Source: Rhododendron vialii
Lineage: Eukaryota; Streptophyta; Magnoliopsida; Ericales; Ericaceae
DNA: 64,000 nucleotides
NCBI RefSeq assembly: GCF_030253575.1
Contig: NC_080563.1
Coordinates: 13,907,001-13,971,000, forward strand
Reading direction: 5' to 3'
Both the position numbers and the translations under genes were made by a program. Positions 47,424-58,661 of this stretch are shown piece after piece (within the stretch, counting starts at the first letter, position 1; each line of letters starts with the position of its first letter). Below the pieces are notes generated by a model. The model saw only the letters and a program-made list of their open reading frames with translations, made no database searches and was not told the DNA's origin.

Positions 47424-50400
47424 TCAAGTAGAGCAGCAACCTGATTTTTGGTTGACAGGCTGTCCTCGGATCTGAACTGTTGGGGGCCTGGCATTGTTCA
47501 TTCCTGGTTGGCTTGCCATCCTGTAAGCATAGAGCAAATGCAATGAGAAATGCTAGAAAATTCTAATGATAGTTTCTATGTTTGGTGATTGATTTCCCAA
47601 TGACCGTCTTTGGATCATGGAGGAATTTTTGGAGTGAAAGCAAAAACCAAGGAAGTGATAAAAAAGCTCCTCACAAAAACAAGCAGCTAAAATTATTTCC
47701 TTCCTTTTCCTATCCAGACTTTCTCTCGATAAATCCCTTTTGGCGAATCCATGATCCAAAGACAGCATTACTAAACTGCCCAACATAGGATTAATATATG
47801 GTACCGGTTCTTGATCTCAGCCGCCATGGCCATGAAAGCCTGTTCTACATTGGTGGCATCTTTTGCACTTGTTTCCATGAAAGGAATCCCAAGTTCATCT
47901 GCAAATGCCTGAACCCAAAAAAGAGGAATAGGAAGTCTCAGTCACTAAAATTTCAAGACCTAAGAGAATTACAAAGAAATCTGCTATTCATGAAGAAAAA
48001 CAAGATGCAAGCTACATTAGCATTACCTTAGCGGTCTCAGAAGACACCACCTTCTGTGATGTGAGGTCACACTTGTTTCCAACTAGAAGCTTGTTTACGC
48101 TCTCACTTGCATAACGGTCAATTTCGTTTAACCATTGCTTGACATTATTGAAACTCTCTTGATCAGTCACATCATAAACCACCTGCCAACAAAATTACCA
48201 GAGTATAACTCCTAGTATACACAACAACAACAACAAAACCCATGCAGTCCCCAATCATTGGGAATATGGGCAGGGGAGGATTGGAGACAAACCTAACCTT
48301 TGGCAATATGCACAAAGTGGCTGCTCTCAGAATACCACTGAAACAGTGCCCCCCTATACCTGTTTTGCTACGGAACCATACCCCCAAATCAAAGCCAAAT
48401 GACAAGAGAGAGCAGGCTTAGAGACCCCATTCAATTTATGTGCACATTAGAGCATCCACAATGTAATAATCAAAATTAAAAGGTTGCTAAAGTTAACAAT
48501 GTTTGCTCAAAAAAGTGCTCACATTGTAATAACCAAACTTAGCAACTCATCAAATATTGGCCTTTGAATAATCAAAACTAGCAACCTTTTGCCAATAATC
48601 AAATCTAATGGTCCTCATACTTTCTCAATCAAGTACACCTATCATTACATAAAAACCTTCTCTCTTCCCTTTTCTCTCTCTCTCTCAATCAATAATGTTT
48701 CCAGAAAATTATTTTTAAAAACTATTTTTTTTTCAGAAACTTAAAAAAAACAAACAGTATTTACAAAAAAAAAAAAAAAACTCTTTTGTTTTTACACAAA
48801 AACTTTTTTTTATTTTTAAAAACAGTTTTTTTTAAAAACAGTCTCTAACAGTTTTTCAAAAAAAAAAAAGTTTTTTTAAAACTGTTTTCTTTTTGAAAAA
48901 AAAAACTATTTAAAAAAAATTCACTAAACTATTTTCTTAAAAAAAACTGTTTTTTTTTCTCAAAAAGAGTGTTCAAATTATTGTAAAAAAAAATTCGTTT
49001 TTAGAATTTTGAAGTTTAAAAAGGTGATATGGCAAGTTTTGATTATCCAATTTTGATTATTACATTGTGGACCTCTACATTGCTAACCTTAGCAATGTCT
49101 TAAATGGATAACCAAAAGATGATGTGGCAACTTTTGGTTATCCAATTTTGATTATTACATTGCGGATGCTCTTACCCTGCTTTCTTCATTGATAGTTCGG
49201 TATGCACATTAGAGTATAACTCCAAGTATAAAATGCAAAAAGAAAATTGAGTGCTTACAATAATGCCATGTGCACCACGATAGTAACTGCTGGTGATTGT
49301 CCTAAAACGCTCTTGTCCAGCAGTGTCCCACTGCATGTCCAGAGATGGAAGGAAAATAAGAGTTAGCAAAAAAAGGACTAAGAAAATGGCTTTCCACCAT
49401 GTGCAAGAAAACATCATAACACATTTAGTTTGAACAAAAAAAGTTGTCATGATAATAGACTGACAATCTCAAAAGGGTGCATTATCTGGATTTTAATCCA
49501 ATCCTTCCAAGTGTTTACAGAAGTAAGCATTCTTTCATGAAATTTGCTGCCCCACAGCAATGAAACTTTCATTTGCATTACATAGTTTGACAAAGGTTCC
49601 AATCAAAAGCATATGATTTAGGCGGAATTTAGAGTTCATAAACATAACAAGCTGACACAATTAAAACTTACAATCTGTAGTTTAATGGTTTTCCCATCCT
49701 GCTCAACCGTGCGGATTTTCTGCATAGAACATAATAATAAGAACTACGTTACTCTTATGTAAGGATAATCCATAGATGCAAACCAAAATAATGAAGGAGA
49801 TTGCTTACGAAATCGACTCCAATTGTGCTAATGTAACTTTCCAGATATGAATCATCCTGTTTACAGAAACTTAAACCTGGTTACTCAACCTGGCATAAGC
49901 TTGGAGACTAGGAAAAATTGTACACTAACGATCATGTCACCACAACAAGTGCAATTAGTTTCAGAATTACAAAATGGGCGTGGGTGGTGTTGTACCACTG
50001 GCCTTTCTCAACCATCAAGTCTGTGTCCTTGATTAGGTAAGCCAAAGAAAGATGCATACATCACACATTTTAAATTCCAGGACAGAGCTCATAGCCAAAT
50101 AGCCAATGAACCGAAATCCCGAATGAATACAATTTGGAGAAGATAAAGCATCGAGTACATCGACAATTTGATATTCAGACTCAGACAAAAGAGAGGGTAA
50201 AAGAAGAAAAAGCTGCAAAAGAACTGAGACTTACAGCAAATCTCAAAAGGAGACATGATTTGCCAACGCCTGAATCTCCAATGAGCAAAAGCTTAAACAG
50301 GTAGTCACTGCAAATAAGAACAAAAGAATATGTAAGTGTATATGACAATGAAGAGGTTACAGGTAGAGAGAAATACATAATATCTTTCTTGTTCAAATAT

Positions 50401-52393
50401 ATCGACTAGCTTAGCACTAAAATTACCAACATTGAACTCTTCAGATTTGTCAAACAATGCCATTTTCTGTTGTTTGTTGGTTGAAAAAAGGTAGGAGAGA
50501 AGCAAAATCTAAGACTTGTTAGGAGACTAATGATAGCAATGACAAGGTCACAAGAAGACCCAAGAGAACACAATACTCCACCCAACTACCAACTCAAATG
50601 ATTTACATGAAAGCTCCATTGTTCACATCCAGTAAAAGGACACCAATTTCCTAACCCCCCCCCACCCCAATTGAAGACTTCTCAATTTTCGTTCCTCCTC
50701 AATTTTCCAGCAGTAAGAGGTTCAAGGCTTTCATGGGTTGAACAACTAATTATCCCCACGTCCTCCATTGACCATGTTCTTTCCAACCAAGCAACTTCCA
50801 CCACCAATTATCTAAATTTCACCCATAGTATAAAATGTTTGTCTAACCCTGATATGAAGGGATAAAAAAAATCTTCATCTTTCAGTTTCTACCTACATGC
50901 CAACAAAAATACGGACTTTTTATTTCACAGAGCTTCGAAATGCGAAGGCACATTAACACTACCGAAAACATCCTTATTGCCGACAAATACAACCTTATAA
51001 ATCTACTCCGAAAGCATTCGCGGTTCAATGAACATTCTTTTAGCCAGTAAAACACAACTAATTCGCAGAATTAACTTTCTCTACTCCTTCCAACCACAAA
51101 TTGGGCCAAAACTAGTCAATAGATCTGACTCCAAAACACTAATAAGGGCATGAATTTCATAATACGATCTTTTTAACCAGCATCGTATGAAAAACGAAAC
51201 CCTAATGAAACAATTAGGTGGGAAAACAATACTTTTTTTTTTTATCAACGTCAAGCAATTCATTCATCACCCGAAGAAAAAAATATTTCATCACAATATA
51301 CAGGAATGAACCAAAACTACTAAATCAATGACACGAGTTACTGCTAAAAGCACACAGGCTACTGAAGAACACCCTTACGAAGCAAACCTACACTAAGTGC
51401 CGGTATGAGAATCCCATCCGTGACTCAGTAGTAGAGGATCCAAAAGGATCCCCAGCTCAAACCTGAAGTACACGCAGGACGAAATCGTCAACCAGAAGCA
51501 GAAACCCAAACTGGCACACCGGCCAGCTCTTGAGAGGAAAATAGCACCAATAGACCGCCGGCGCGTCTTCGCAGTCAGTACCATGGATGCCACTCCGGGG
51601 CAAGCCTTCGCTGTCAAGGCAGGCTCCGGTGCGCGGGAGGCACAGCAGCCCACACAGCCGCGGCAGCCACAGGATCTACATCCGAGAACCAAACAAACAA
51701 CCAACACCGGAAAAAACTTATTTGCCCTGCACCGCAACCCACCGGATCTCGGGGAGACCCAGACCGGGACACAACCAGATCTAGGGGAAACCTAGACCGG
51801 AGCAAACCTGACTGGAAAACCAGTCGGTAAAGCAAACAGAAAAAACGGAAAGGAAAACCCCACCTCAACCTCACCGGAGCCCACTCCCACTGCCGGCTGA
51901 AGAAAACCCAGATCTGAGAGGACAAGGAGGCGCCGGTAGACAGATCAACCGACCAACGGTCGGTAATCCACCGTCGGCGACCAAGCGCTTGCACCGCCAG
52001 CCGGAGCTTCAGACAAACGGAAAGTGAGGGGACGGGAGGAGGAGAGGAAGAGGAACGGGGGGGGCGGAAAGTGAGGGGACGGGAGGAGGAGAGGAAGAGG
52101 AACGGGGGGGGGGGGGGGGGGGGGGGGGGGCGGTGTGGCGCCGCCCCTCTCTAGCCGAAAACCTAGATCTGGAGTTGTTGTCTGTCTATGTTGTCAATAT
52201 ACCCTCAAACTGGTGGGAAAACAAAATACATACACAACCATTGTAAGAAGAAATTCAACTGCTTTATAAGACAAAAAGCTAGCGATCTAAGCGAATTATA
52301 TCCTCTGCCATCAAATCAAATCAAAGAAATAATGGAAATTTCATGGCGATTTTAATCAATTTCAAGTAGGGAAACTTACTATTCAGGGTTCAT
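47424..52393 (-). CDS. RABD2: Rab GTPase, RABD2 (Rab1/ARA5) group, copy B
   Basis: Eight coding exons matching copy A in length and phase: 52,393-52,380; 50,307-50,235; 49,856-49,809; 49,719-49,672; 49,330-49,259; 48,182-48,027; 47,908-47,805; 47,520-47,424. 203 residues, with all GTP-binding motifs and the CCxx prenylation end intact. Gly54 and Gly178 replace Glu and Ala of copy A, and Gly54 is the usual family residue. Other coding differences appear silent. Intron 1 carries a 979-bp GC-rich retroposon and intron 5 a 991-bp SINE/MITE composite; both leave splice sites alone. The leader and ATG context equal copy A, so both should be transcribed unless the insertions affect splicing. Confidence 0.94.
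48220..49210 (-). mobile_element. SINE-like retroposon with (TTG)n tail, in RABD2-B intron 5
   Basis: A 20-bp target duplication with one mismatch (48,200-48,219 and 49,211-49,230, AGAGTATAACTCC...) flanks it, and copy A has the sequence once (42,924-42,943). On the minus strand it ends in GTTTTGTTGTTGTTGTTGTG, a TTG tail known from several plant SINE families. Without the MITE inside it is about 266 bp. No clear A and B boxes at the head. Confidence 0.8.
48450..49171. mobile_element. Tourist-like (PIF/Harbinger) MITE inside the SINE
   Basis: Termini GAGCATCCACAATGTAATAA and its inverse TTATTACATTGCGGATGCTC. TTA target duplication on both sides (48,447-48,449; 49,172-49,174). The interior has A/T homopolymer runs with AAACTGTTTTT words. 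A related copy at 53,643-53,873. Confidence 0.85.
51233..52211 (-). mobile_element. GC-rich non-LTR retroposon in RABD2-B intron 1
   Basis: On the minus strand it ends in a poly(A) run (T-run at 51,233-51,243), and a 16-18-bp target duplication GGTGGGAAAACAA(AA)TAC flanks it (51,217-51,232; 52,212-52,229). Copy A has the empty site (about 45,040-45,057). Much higher GC than the surroundings. The interior shows no RT; a short minus frame at 51,393-51,737 has no known domain. It looks like a non-autonomous LINE relative or a processed transcript. Confidence 0.8.
52019..52130. repeat. Two 45-bp G-rich units with G8 and G27 runs
   Basis: CGGAAAGTGAGGGGACGGG... occurs twice in tandem (from about 52,019 and 52,065). 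Each ends in a G run, 8 and 27 bases long. The C-rich strand is the element's sense strand. Confidence 0.9.
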
Positions 52394-52718
52394 GGCTCTA
52401 AATGCTATGAAGATAGCTCCAACCTTTTGACGATAGAGGTTTATGTCTTTCCGGCGAGAGTTGGCTGGATTTTTGTGATCGCGCAGAGAGAGAGAGAAGG
52501 AATCAATCCCGGCTCTGTTTGGAACTTGGGACGAATCAATTTGAATCTATCGGCTCCGTTCGGAATATGGTCGAAATTTTATGAAGGTGGAACACGAGGG
52601 ACGATTCAAATTGAAGGATTACTTGCCACGTGTCATGCATAAATGAACTTTTATTTGTGGAACTGAAATCCCCCACCGAACTGATCCCTCCCAACCCAAC
52701 TTAACTCTGGTTGGGATA

Positions 52719-53138
52719 TGTTAGGATCATCACAAAGATGCACACGAATTATAAGTATAAAATAGTAAAGAATTAACACAGAAATATACGTGGCTCTTTA
52801 GAATTGGGTACGTCCACGGAAGCGAGAGCGGCTGCTGTTCTTTATTATCACAGTATGAATTACGGTTTACAACATAGAGTATTTATAACTATTCTATTCT
52901 AACCCTAACCGGATTTGGCTGTATCCCAAAAATACCCTTGTACGATACCGTACCGTACCGCGGGGGGCATTGGCCCCTACACCCCCCAATTACAGAATGC
53001 CTGAGCCTACGGCCCAATCTACTTTCACTGAATCATCGGCGATGGGCCAGATGCCATCACTCCACTCCGGCATCTGGCCTCCTTTTTAGAACTCCTCAGA
53101 ATCTCTTCATATTTAACATATGAGCCACAGTTCTAACA
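52719..53138 (-). mobile_element. Solo LTR, Copia-type
   Basis: Ends TGTTAGGATC and GTTCTAACA (TG...CA) with near-matching 5-bp flanks GGATA and GGATC. 420 bp. The minus strand has ATAAATACTC (TATA-like) and AATAAAGAAC (polyadenylation-like), the order expected for a minus-strand LTR. No interior or partner LTR. Confidence 0.78.
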
Positions 53139-53642
53139 GGATCGATCCTGGAAATAATTATCCCGAAGCGAATCGGTCCTTAAAAATTTCACCCCGAAGT
53201 AACCGAATTCACCCCTAATTTTTAGGAGAAGTCTGATGAGGCCGCATTTTATACTCTATGGTAATAAGTGGGGTGGTCTCACGCATATGTTTTGTGTTAA
53301 CATCGCTCTATTTTTAGAGCTTGTCCGAAGTATTGATCACAGCAAAAAACAAATTTGTCAGATATATGTTGATCATATGATTTAAGAACATATTTACTCG
53401 GAATTGTTGACCCCGAATTTTGGCTCACCACTCATAAGTCTAACTTTTGAACAATATTGAACCACGCTGACTTCATCGTATTTATCTCCGCGTGCAACAG
53501 AAGAAATTTTTACTGTGTCCAGGCATTGATCGGACACCGTTAGCAATTTCAAGTACAAATTACATCAATTGGGTGGAACGCATAATACTGGGGTCAGTAC
53601 AGTGGGTCTGGTTGTGATGCCCCACTATGGTAATGGGGTATG
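53139..53642. other. Intergenic, nothing recognised
   Basis: About 500 bases without coding frame, clear repeat or RNA gene. Confidence 0.5.
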
Positions 53643-53873
53643 GATGTATCCACAATCATTAAAGTTAGCAATACGTACTTAAAAAAATGATCACATTATA
53701 ATAATTAAAATTAGTAACTTCTTAACCAATAATTAAATTTGGGCATTTAAATAATCAAAAGTAACAATGTGAGACCTCACATTGCTAATTTTAGCAATTC
53801 TCTAAATGAATAATCAAAAGCTGACGTAACAAGTTTTGATTATTCACTTTTAATTATTACATTGCGGATGCTC
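53643..53873. mobile_element. Tourist-like MITE, second copy
   Basis: Right end TTACATTGCGGATGCTCTTA is identical to that of the MITE at 48,450-49,171, and the left end (ATCCACAATCATTAAAG) is a decayed match. Interior phrase AATAATCAAAA repeated. Confidence 0.72.
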
Positions 53874-54024
53874 TTATGCTATCAGACAGACCAGTCAACC
53901 ATATTTTGTGGTAAATATTGCTATATTGTGTGGTAAGTATGAATAGTCATTTTTCGCGGTAAGTAAAATTACGATTTTTTTGAAAGAAAAACCACAAAAT
54001 CACCCGTTTTTTAGGAGAGATTTT

Positions 54025-54478
54025 GAGAAACTTTTAGGTATATCAGGGATACCAATCCCCATGGTATCCCTTCCAATCCGTTTCACATTTTTCGGCCATT
54101 TTTCGATCACATTTGAATGATCGATTTTGTTCATTTTGTAGAGTTCAGCGAGAACCTCAGATTGTCAAAAATTGTGTTCATCGGACTTTATTTGACACAT
54201 GATCGGAACATGTAAAAATTGCAAAAAAAACAAAACTAGTTTTGATTCGGTGTGTTTTTGGACTCAGTTTTGATTTTCTTCAATTTTCACGTGTGCCGAT
54301 CATGTTTTAAATAAAGTCCGATGAACACAATTTTTGACATGATTAAGGTTCTCGCCGAACTATACAAAATGAATGAAATCGATCATCCAAATATGATCGG
54401 AAAATAGCCAAAAAATAAGAAACGAATCGGAAGGGATGCCATGGGGCTTGATATCCCCGGGATACCTAAAAGTTTCTC
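54025..54478. mobile_element. 454-bp foldback element (long inverted repeat)
   Basis: Arms of about 200 bases: GAGAAACTTTTAGGTAT... at the left and its inverse ending at 54,478. Both arms share AAAATTGTGTTCATCGGACT and CATGATCGG. ATTTT flanks both ends, perhaps a target duplication. No coding. Central spacer about 50 bases. Confidence 0.85.
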
Positions 54479-55225
54479 ATTTTGGGGAATCCCACCTTAC
54501 TTTTTGTGCGTAGTTTTAATCCAACGGCTCACATCGACCCATTTTTTATCGAATGACCGAGATTCACTGTGGCATTAATGCCCCAATACCAACACTGGGG
54601 CATGATAGAACAGATCTCAGTAGGCAAGTGGTTAACAGTTTGCTTTTACTAGCTGATGATACCAATAATAAAGGCTACTGGACACAAAAAAACCAACACG
54701 TTCATGAATAGGCCCAGGCCATTTATTTAGGTTTTGCTCGGAGGGATTTTTATTTTTATTTTTATCAAGTTTGATTTTGTCTACCTGTGAGGTAAAACTC
54801 ACATGGGTTCTTAAATTCTAGCAGGAGGAGTTCGGTTTGTGTGTTTTTTTTTTTCCTTTTTCTCTTTTTTTAGCCTTTTGTCCATTTGCTGAAGCATAAG
54901 TCGGCAACCACTGGTCCACTAGCCCTCTTTTCGGCCTATAAAATGGTGAGAAAAGGACTACTGCATTTGGGGAGAGGAAAGAATTCTCAAAAAAGGAGTG
55001 TCAGATTGATCCGAAAATGGCCTGCGGGCCTTGTTAAATGATCAAAAAAAAACAAAAAAAAGATTGATCCGAAAATGTATATTTTGGCTCAAAAAAGGAC
55101 TGCATGGTATGCATATTTCGGTACAGGGTACGCCTATTTTTGGTATGAAATATGTATGTATATTTTGGCTCATTTGTTTTGAATCATGGAGGCCAAATAT
55201 TTCAAACTTTGGGGTTACTGGAGGG
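54479..55225. other. Intergenic, nothing recognised
   Basis: T-rich stretch (54,740-54,880) and short frames only. The small frame at 55,031-55,252 overlaps the CACTA end and has no domain. Confidence 0.45.
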
Positions 55226-56186
55226 CACTACAAGAAAAATTATATTCAGTGACGAAAAGTTGCAAATGACTATATTTGGCGACGAAAAAATAAATTCGTC
55301 ACTGTTTTGACAACTTCCGCGATGAAATTATTTCGTCACCAATTATAACTATTTGGCGACCAAAAAGATATTTTCGTCACCAAAGATACCTACTTGGCGA
55401 CAAAATAAAATTTTTGACGCCGAAAGAGTAGAAAAGGAGAAGAATTTATTTTTCGTCGCCAAAGATAACTATTGGGCGATGAAAAAAAAAATCGTCTATT
55501 TTTTTACGCTTTCAGCGACGAAAAATTTATTTTGTCGCCAAATGGATACCTTTGGTGACGAAATTTATAAATTACGCTTTTTCACCAAATATATTTCAGC
55601 CATAACTCTTTACTCAACACCAATTGAGATCATTTAAATTGGGTTTGAACAATCACACAAAGGGCTAAAACTTTTAATGTTTATCAAAATTACTAATTTT
55701 AATGTTTAAAGGTTCAAAATGTCGTTCAAAATATATTTTAATGTTAAATGTATGTGTTATATATTAGATATTTCAAACATATATTGAAAAGTGCGTGTGG
55801 TGTAGTTTCTTAAAGCTTACGCACAAAATTTAGGAGACCCAAGTTCAAAACCTAGTAGGAGCAAGAAAGTGAAATATTTTCCTCATGATTCTTTTGTAAC
55901 AATTTTTGTCACCAATGGGTCACCTTGGACGACGAAAAAAAGGGAATAATTTGTGACGAAATTTTTGGTCGTCCAAAAACACAATAGGTGACGAAGAAAA
56001 TTTCGTCACCAAGTCAATTTTCCATGACGAAATTTTTCGCCATCAAAAGGCACTATAGGTGACGAAAAATAGATTTCGTCACCAAGTAAGAATCCTCGAC
56101 AACCTTTAGTCGACAAATTTTTTTTGGTCACTTATATTATTTGTGACGAAAAACATTCATCACCCAATGTAATTATTCTTGTAGTG
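55226..56186. mobile_element. Non-autonomous CACTA (En/Spm) element
   Basis: Ends CACTACAAGAAAAATTA and TTATTCTTGTAGTG, with GGG on both sides (55,223-55,225; 56,187-56,189), the 3-bp duplication typical of CACTA. Subterminal repeats TTCGTCACC / GGCGACGAAA in both orientations over the outer ~350 and ~270 bases. No transposase. The middle contains a tRNA-like stretch. Confidence 0.92.
55793..55866 (+). mobile_element. tRNA/SINE-like stretch inside the CACTA element
   Basis: GTGGTGTAGTTTCTTAAAGC resembles an A box region and CCAAGTTCAAAACC a B box about 45 bases later. Could be a captured SINE head. Confidence 0.4.
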
Positions 56187-56219
56187 GGGTTAGCCCGGTC
56201 ATTGACTTCAAGGTTTCAA

Positions 56220-56276
56220 AATTAATCGAGGTGCGCGTAAGTTGGCCCGGATATCCAGTTATAGAAAAAAAAAACT
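56220..56276 (+). mobile_element. Au-type SINE 3' fragment
   Basis: TTAATCGAGGTGCGCGTAAG followed by TTGGCCCGGA is the conserved 3' end of the widespread Au SINE as I know it. An A-run follows. Confidence 0.6.
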
Positions 56277-56962
56277 TTGAGAGTTAATTTTATGCATTAT
56301 GCAAAAAACAAGACAAATACGGGTCGTTTGCTGACCGGATTAATTTTGGGTGGATATAATAAGATGAGAGATATGATAAAAGGCCGGATATATATGTATG
56401 GTATGGGGGAATATGATATAGATGGCTTGTTTGAATAATTTTTAGAATAGCAGATATGTATATGTTTGGTTAGTTTGGGGGTGGATATGAGTACGTGGAT
56501 GTAGAATTAAAGGAGGACGGTAATATTTTTGTAATTAAGAGGACGGATATAATAACACCACCTCTCCCCCATCCTTATTATATCTGTCTATGAGTAGATA
56601 TAATATCTGTAATATGTGGATTAGTCTATATCCGGGTGGCAAACACTGGATATAAGTACTTCGAATATACTATCCGTAATGATAACAAATCCGCCTCCTA
56701 TATCCCGTCGGGAAATGAGACGATAGGTTAGCATCTAAGAAATTGTCAAGCAAGAGAATGCAGAAGTAATCGACGTCTTAAGGGTGAATGCTAGTCCTAG
56801 TTTTTAGTTGTGAAGTCGTCGATCAGGAGAAGTGAGACAGATGAAAATGTCCATGAAAAAAGGAATCCCACCTGAAGAAGTCAATTTATAATGATTATTG
56901 CAAAATCTTGAATACATTATTGAGGGGTTAAAATGACTTCCGCGGGGCATATCATATGTAAT
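56277..56962. other. Intergenic, nothing recognised
   Basis: AT-rich, with repeated GGATAT words around 56,335-56,660 (GGATATAATAA, GGATATGAGTA). No coding. Confidence 0.45.
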
Positions 56963-56974
56963 TTGAGATAGATT

Positions 56975-57148
56975 ACACATTCAGAGGTTGCTCCAGTGGT
57001 TCGATTTCTCACTAGTTGAATACCTTGAAGTAAGTGGGAGTCGTGACTGATGTGGAACGCTAATTCTCCCGAATTTTTGAATTGCGCAATCGAATCCAAT
57101 ATCTATTGACTTGACTGTAGCGTTGTTCCTCCCTTTAAAAAAAAAAAA
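56975..57148 (+). mobile_element. SINE-like retroposon with 12-bp target duplication
   Basis: TTGAGATAGATT flanks it (56,963-56,974; 57,149-57,160). It ends in a poly(A) run. Near the head TTGCTCCAGTGG fits a pol III A box; the B box is weak. 174 bp. Confidence 0.78.
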
Positions 57149-57585
57149 TTGAGATAGATTGTATTTTTGTGATTTAACATTTTCATACGACACTCAACGC
57201 ACCGCCAGTCGGTGGTAGCTAAATCATTTACGCTAAAGACCAAAAACTGACAATATAATCAAGAGGGGCCAATCGGATAGAAACAGATAGGTGTCTTTTA
57301 GGTGAAATGATGGGGTACAGATTAGATAGTAAACAAATGGAGAAATTTTTCAATGATGGATGTGTACCATGTCTTCTATTCTGCTCATCCAGGCCGTTCA
57401 TTGCAGTTTTGAATGGCTCGAATTTGAAGAGAGAAAAAGGAGAGAAAGAGAGAGTGGTGGAGTGAGAGGGTTTCAATCTGGACCGTTTAAAAGTGCACTA
57501 GACGGCCCAGATGTACTGAACGGACATCACATGGGATATATCCACCCGGCCCTAAAAAATTTCTCAAGAAGAAAATGACAGGGTT

Positions 57586-58222
57586 TAGAGTATCTTCAAT
57601 GGAATAGCTAAAATAGGATTGCTCAACGGTGGTTTTTGATAAAAATAGGATCCACTTATGGATGATGGACCGATAAGTGGCCATTAATTAGTTTATTGAT
57701 GGGTAATCACTCCAATGGAATAGCTAAATTATACCGTATGGAACAAAATATTATATTACGAAAAATTTCTCATCACCCACCTTAAAATGAAATTGAAAAA
57801 TAAAAGAGTTGGATTTGTTTTTATGGTGGTTTTTGTAATACAATTGCCAAAAGAAAGAAGAAGACGAAACAAAACGTAGACACCGTTGAGAAAAAAAAAC
57901 AAAACTGTAAATTAGCTTCTTCTTTTTTTTTGAAAAGAAACTGTAAATTAGCTTACTCATATTCTTTTAAGTTTTAATTAACATTGGCGTGCGGTATAGA
58001 TCATTTTTTTCCCCAGAAAATTCAAAAAAAAAAATGAAAATTGGTTTGTTCTTTAAAATTGGACCAACAAAATTTATGTGAGTACATATATATTGGTGGC
58101 CAAACTTATAGGATGAGCTATTGAGCCATAGGTGAATAGATCAATTTATCTAGTTCATTGTAGTAAATTTTGGCACTCTCACTAGCTAAAATTATTTTAG
58201 CTATTCAACCTAATGAGTATTT
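57586..58222. mobile_element. MITE with GAATAGCTAAAATA ends
   Basis: Left AGTATCTTCAATGGAATAGC and inverted right AATACTCATTAGGTTGAATAGC share their ends and the next ~10 bases. The motif CCAATGGAATAGCTAAA recurs at 57,712. Superfamily not decided. Confidence 0.6.
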
Positions 58223-58613
58223 TATAGGGTCCGCTGATACAATTTTAAAGGGATTGGATTTGACTACCAAACTGTGTATTGGTAGATGACAGCTGAGTTC
58301 TAAACTATGAATAAATTCATGTTAGGTATCAGAAACCATGAATAGTGTCCATAATGATAACCAAATCTATTGAGCAATAGCATAATGCGCATGCAGGAGC
58401 ATGGTAGTGAAAGCGTTGTAAGACAACATCCTAAACTCTCAACATCTGCATGACCGAGAATTGAGAACGCTATCGTAAAGCAAGGATTGAGAACGCAAGC
58501 GGAGGATGATTGTGTGACTGTGGTCTAGACAATGATTTTAGGTAGGGGCAATTTTGTGTTTTAGCCAAATATTAGGATTCCCTTGGTAACCCTTGGGGAG
58601 TACTAGATTTTCA

Positions 58614-58621
58614 TATAAATA
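58614..58621 (+). promoter_or_regulatory. TATA box of the BAHD-like gene
   Basis: TATAAATA 41 bases before the ATG, in the right orientation and with no ATG in between in a competing frame. Confidence 0.55.
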
Positions 58622-58661
58622 GCAATCAAATGACCACAACTTGTTCATAAGTTGCTTAAAG

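Larger units (their letters stand above)
46073..52650. repeat. Direct duplication, copy B
   Basis: Homologous to 40,496-45,470 in the same orientation. Private insertions: 46,127-46,433, 48,220-49,210 and 51,233-52,211. Copy B lacks copy A's tandem duplications and its hAT-like MITE. Confidence 0.93.

Noticed and set aside
51393..51737. Cys/Arg-rich minus frame as a gene
   Set aside because: Lies in the GC-rich retroposon, overlaps other frames of similar length, and shows no domain.
55793..55866. Functional tRNA gene
   Set aside because: Only A- and B-box-like words. No cloverleaf with acceptor pairing can be drawn.
58641..58661. Upstream TTG start for the BAHD-like protein
   Set aside because: Plants start at ATG. 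The first ATG in frame is at 58,662, after the TATA box and a short leader.
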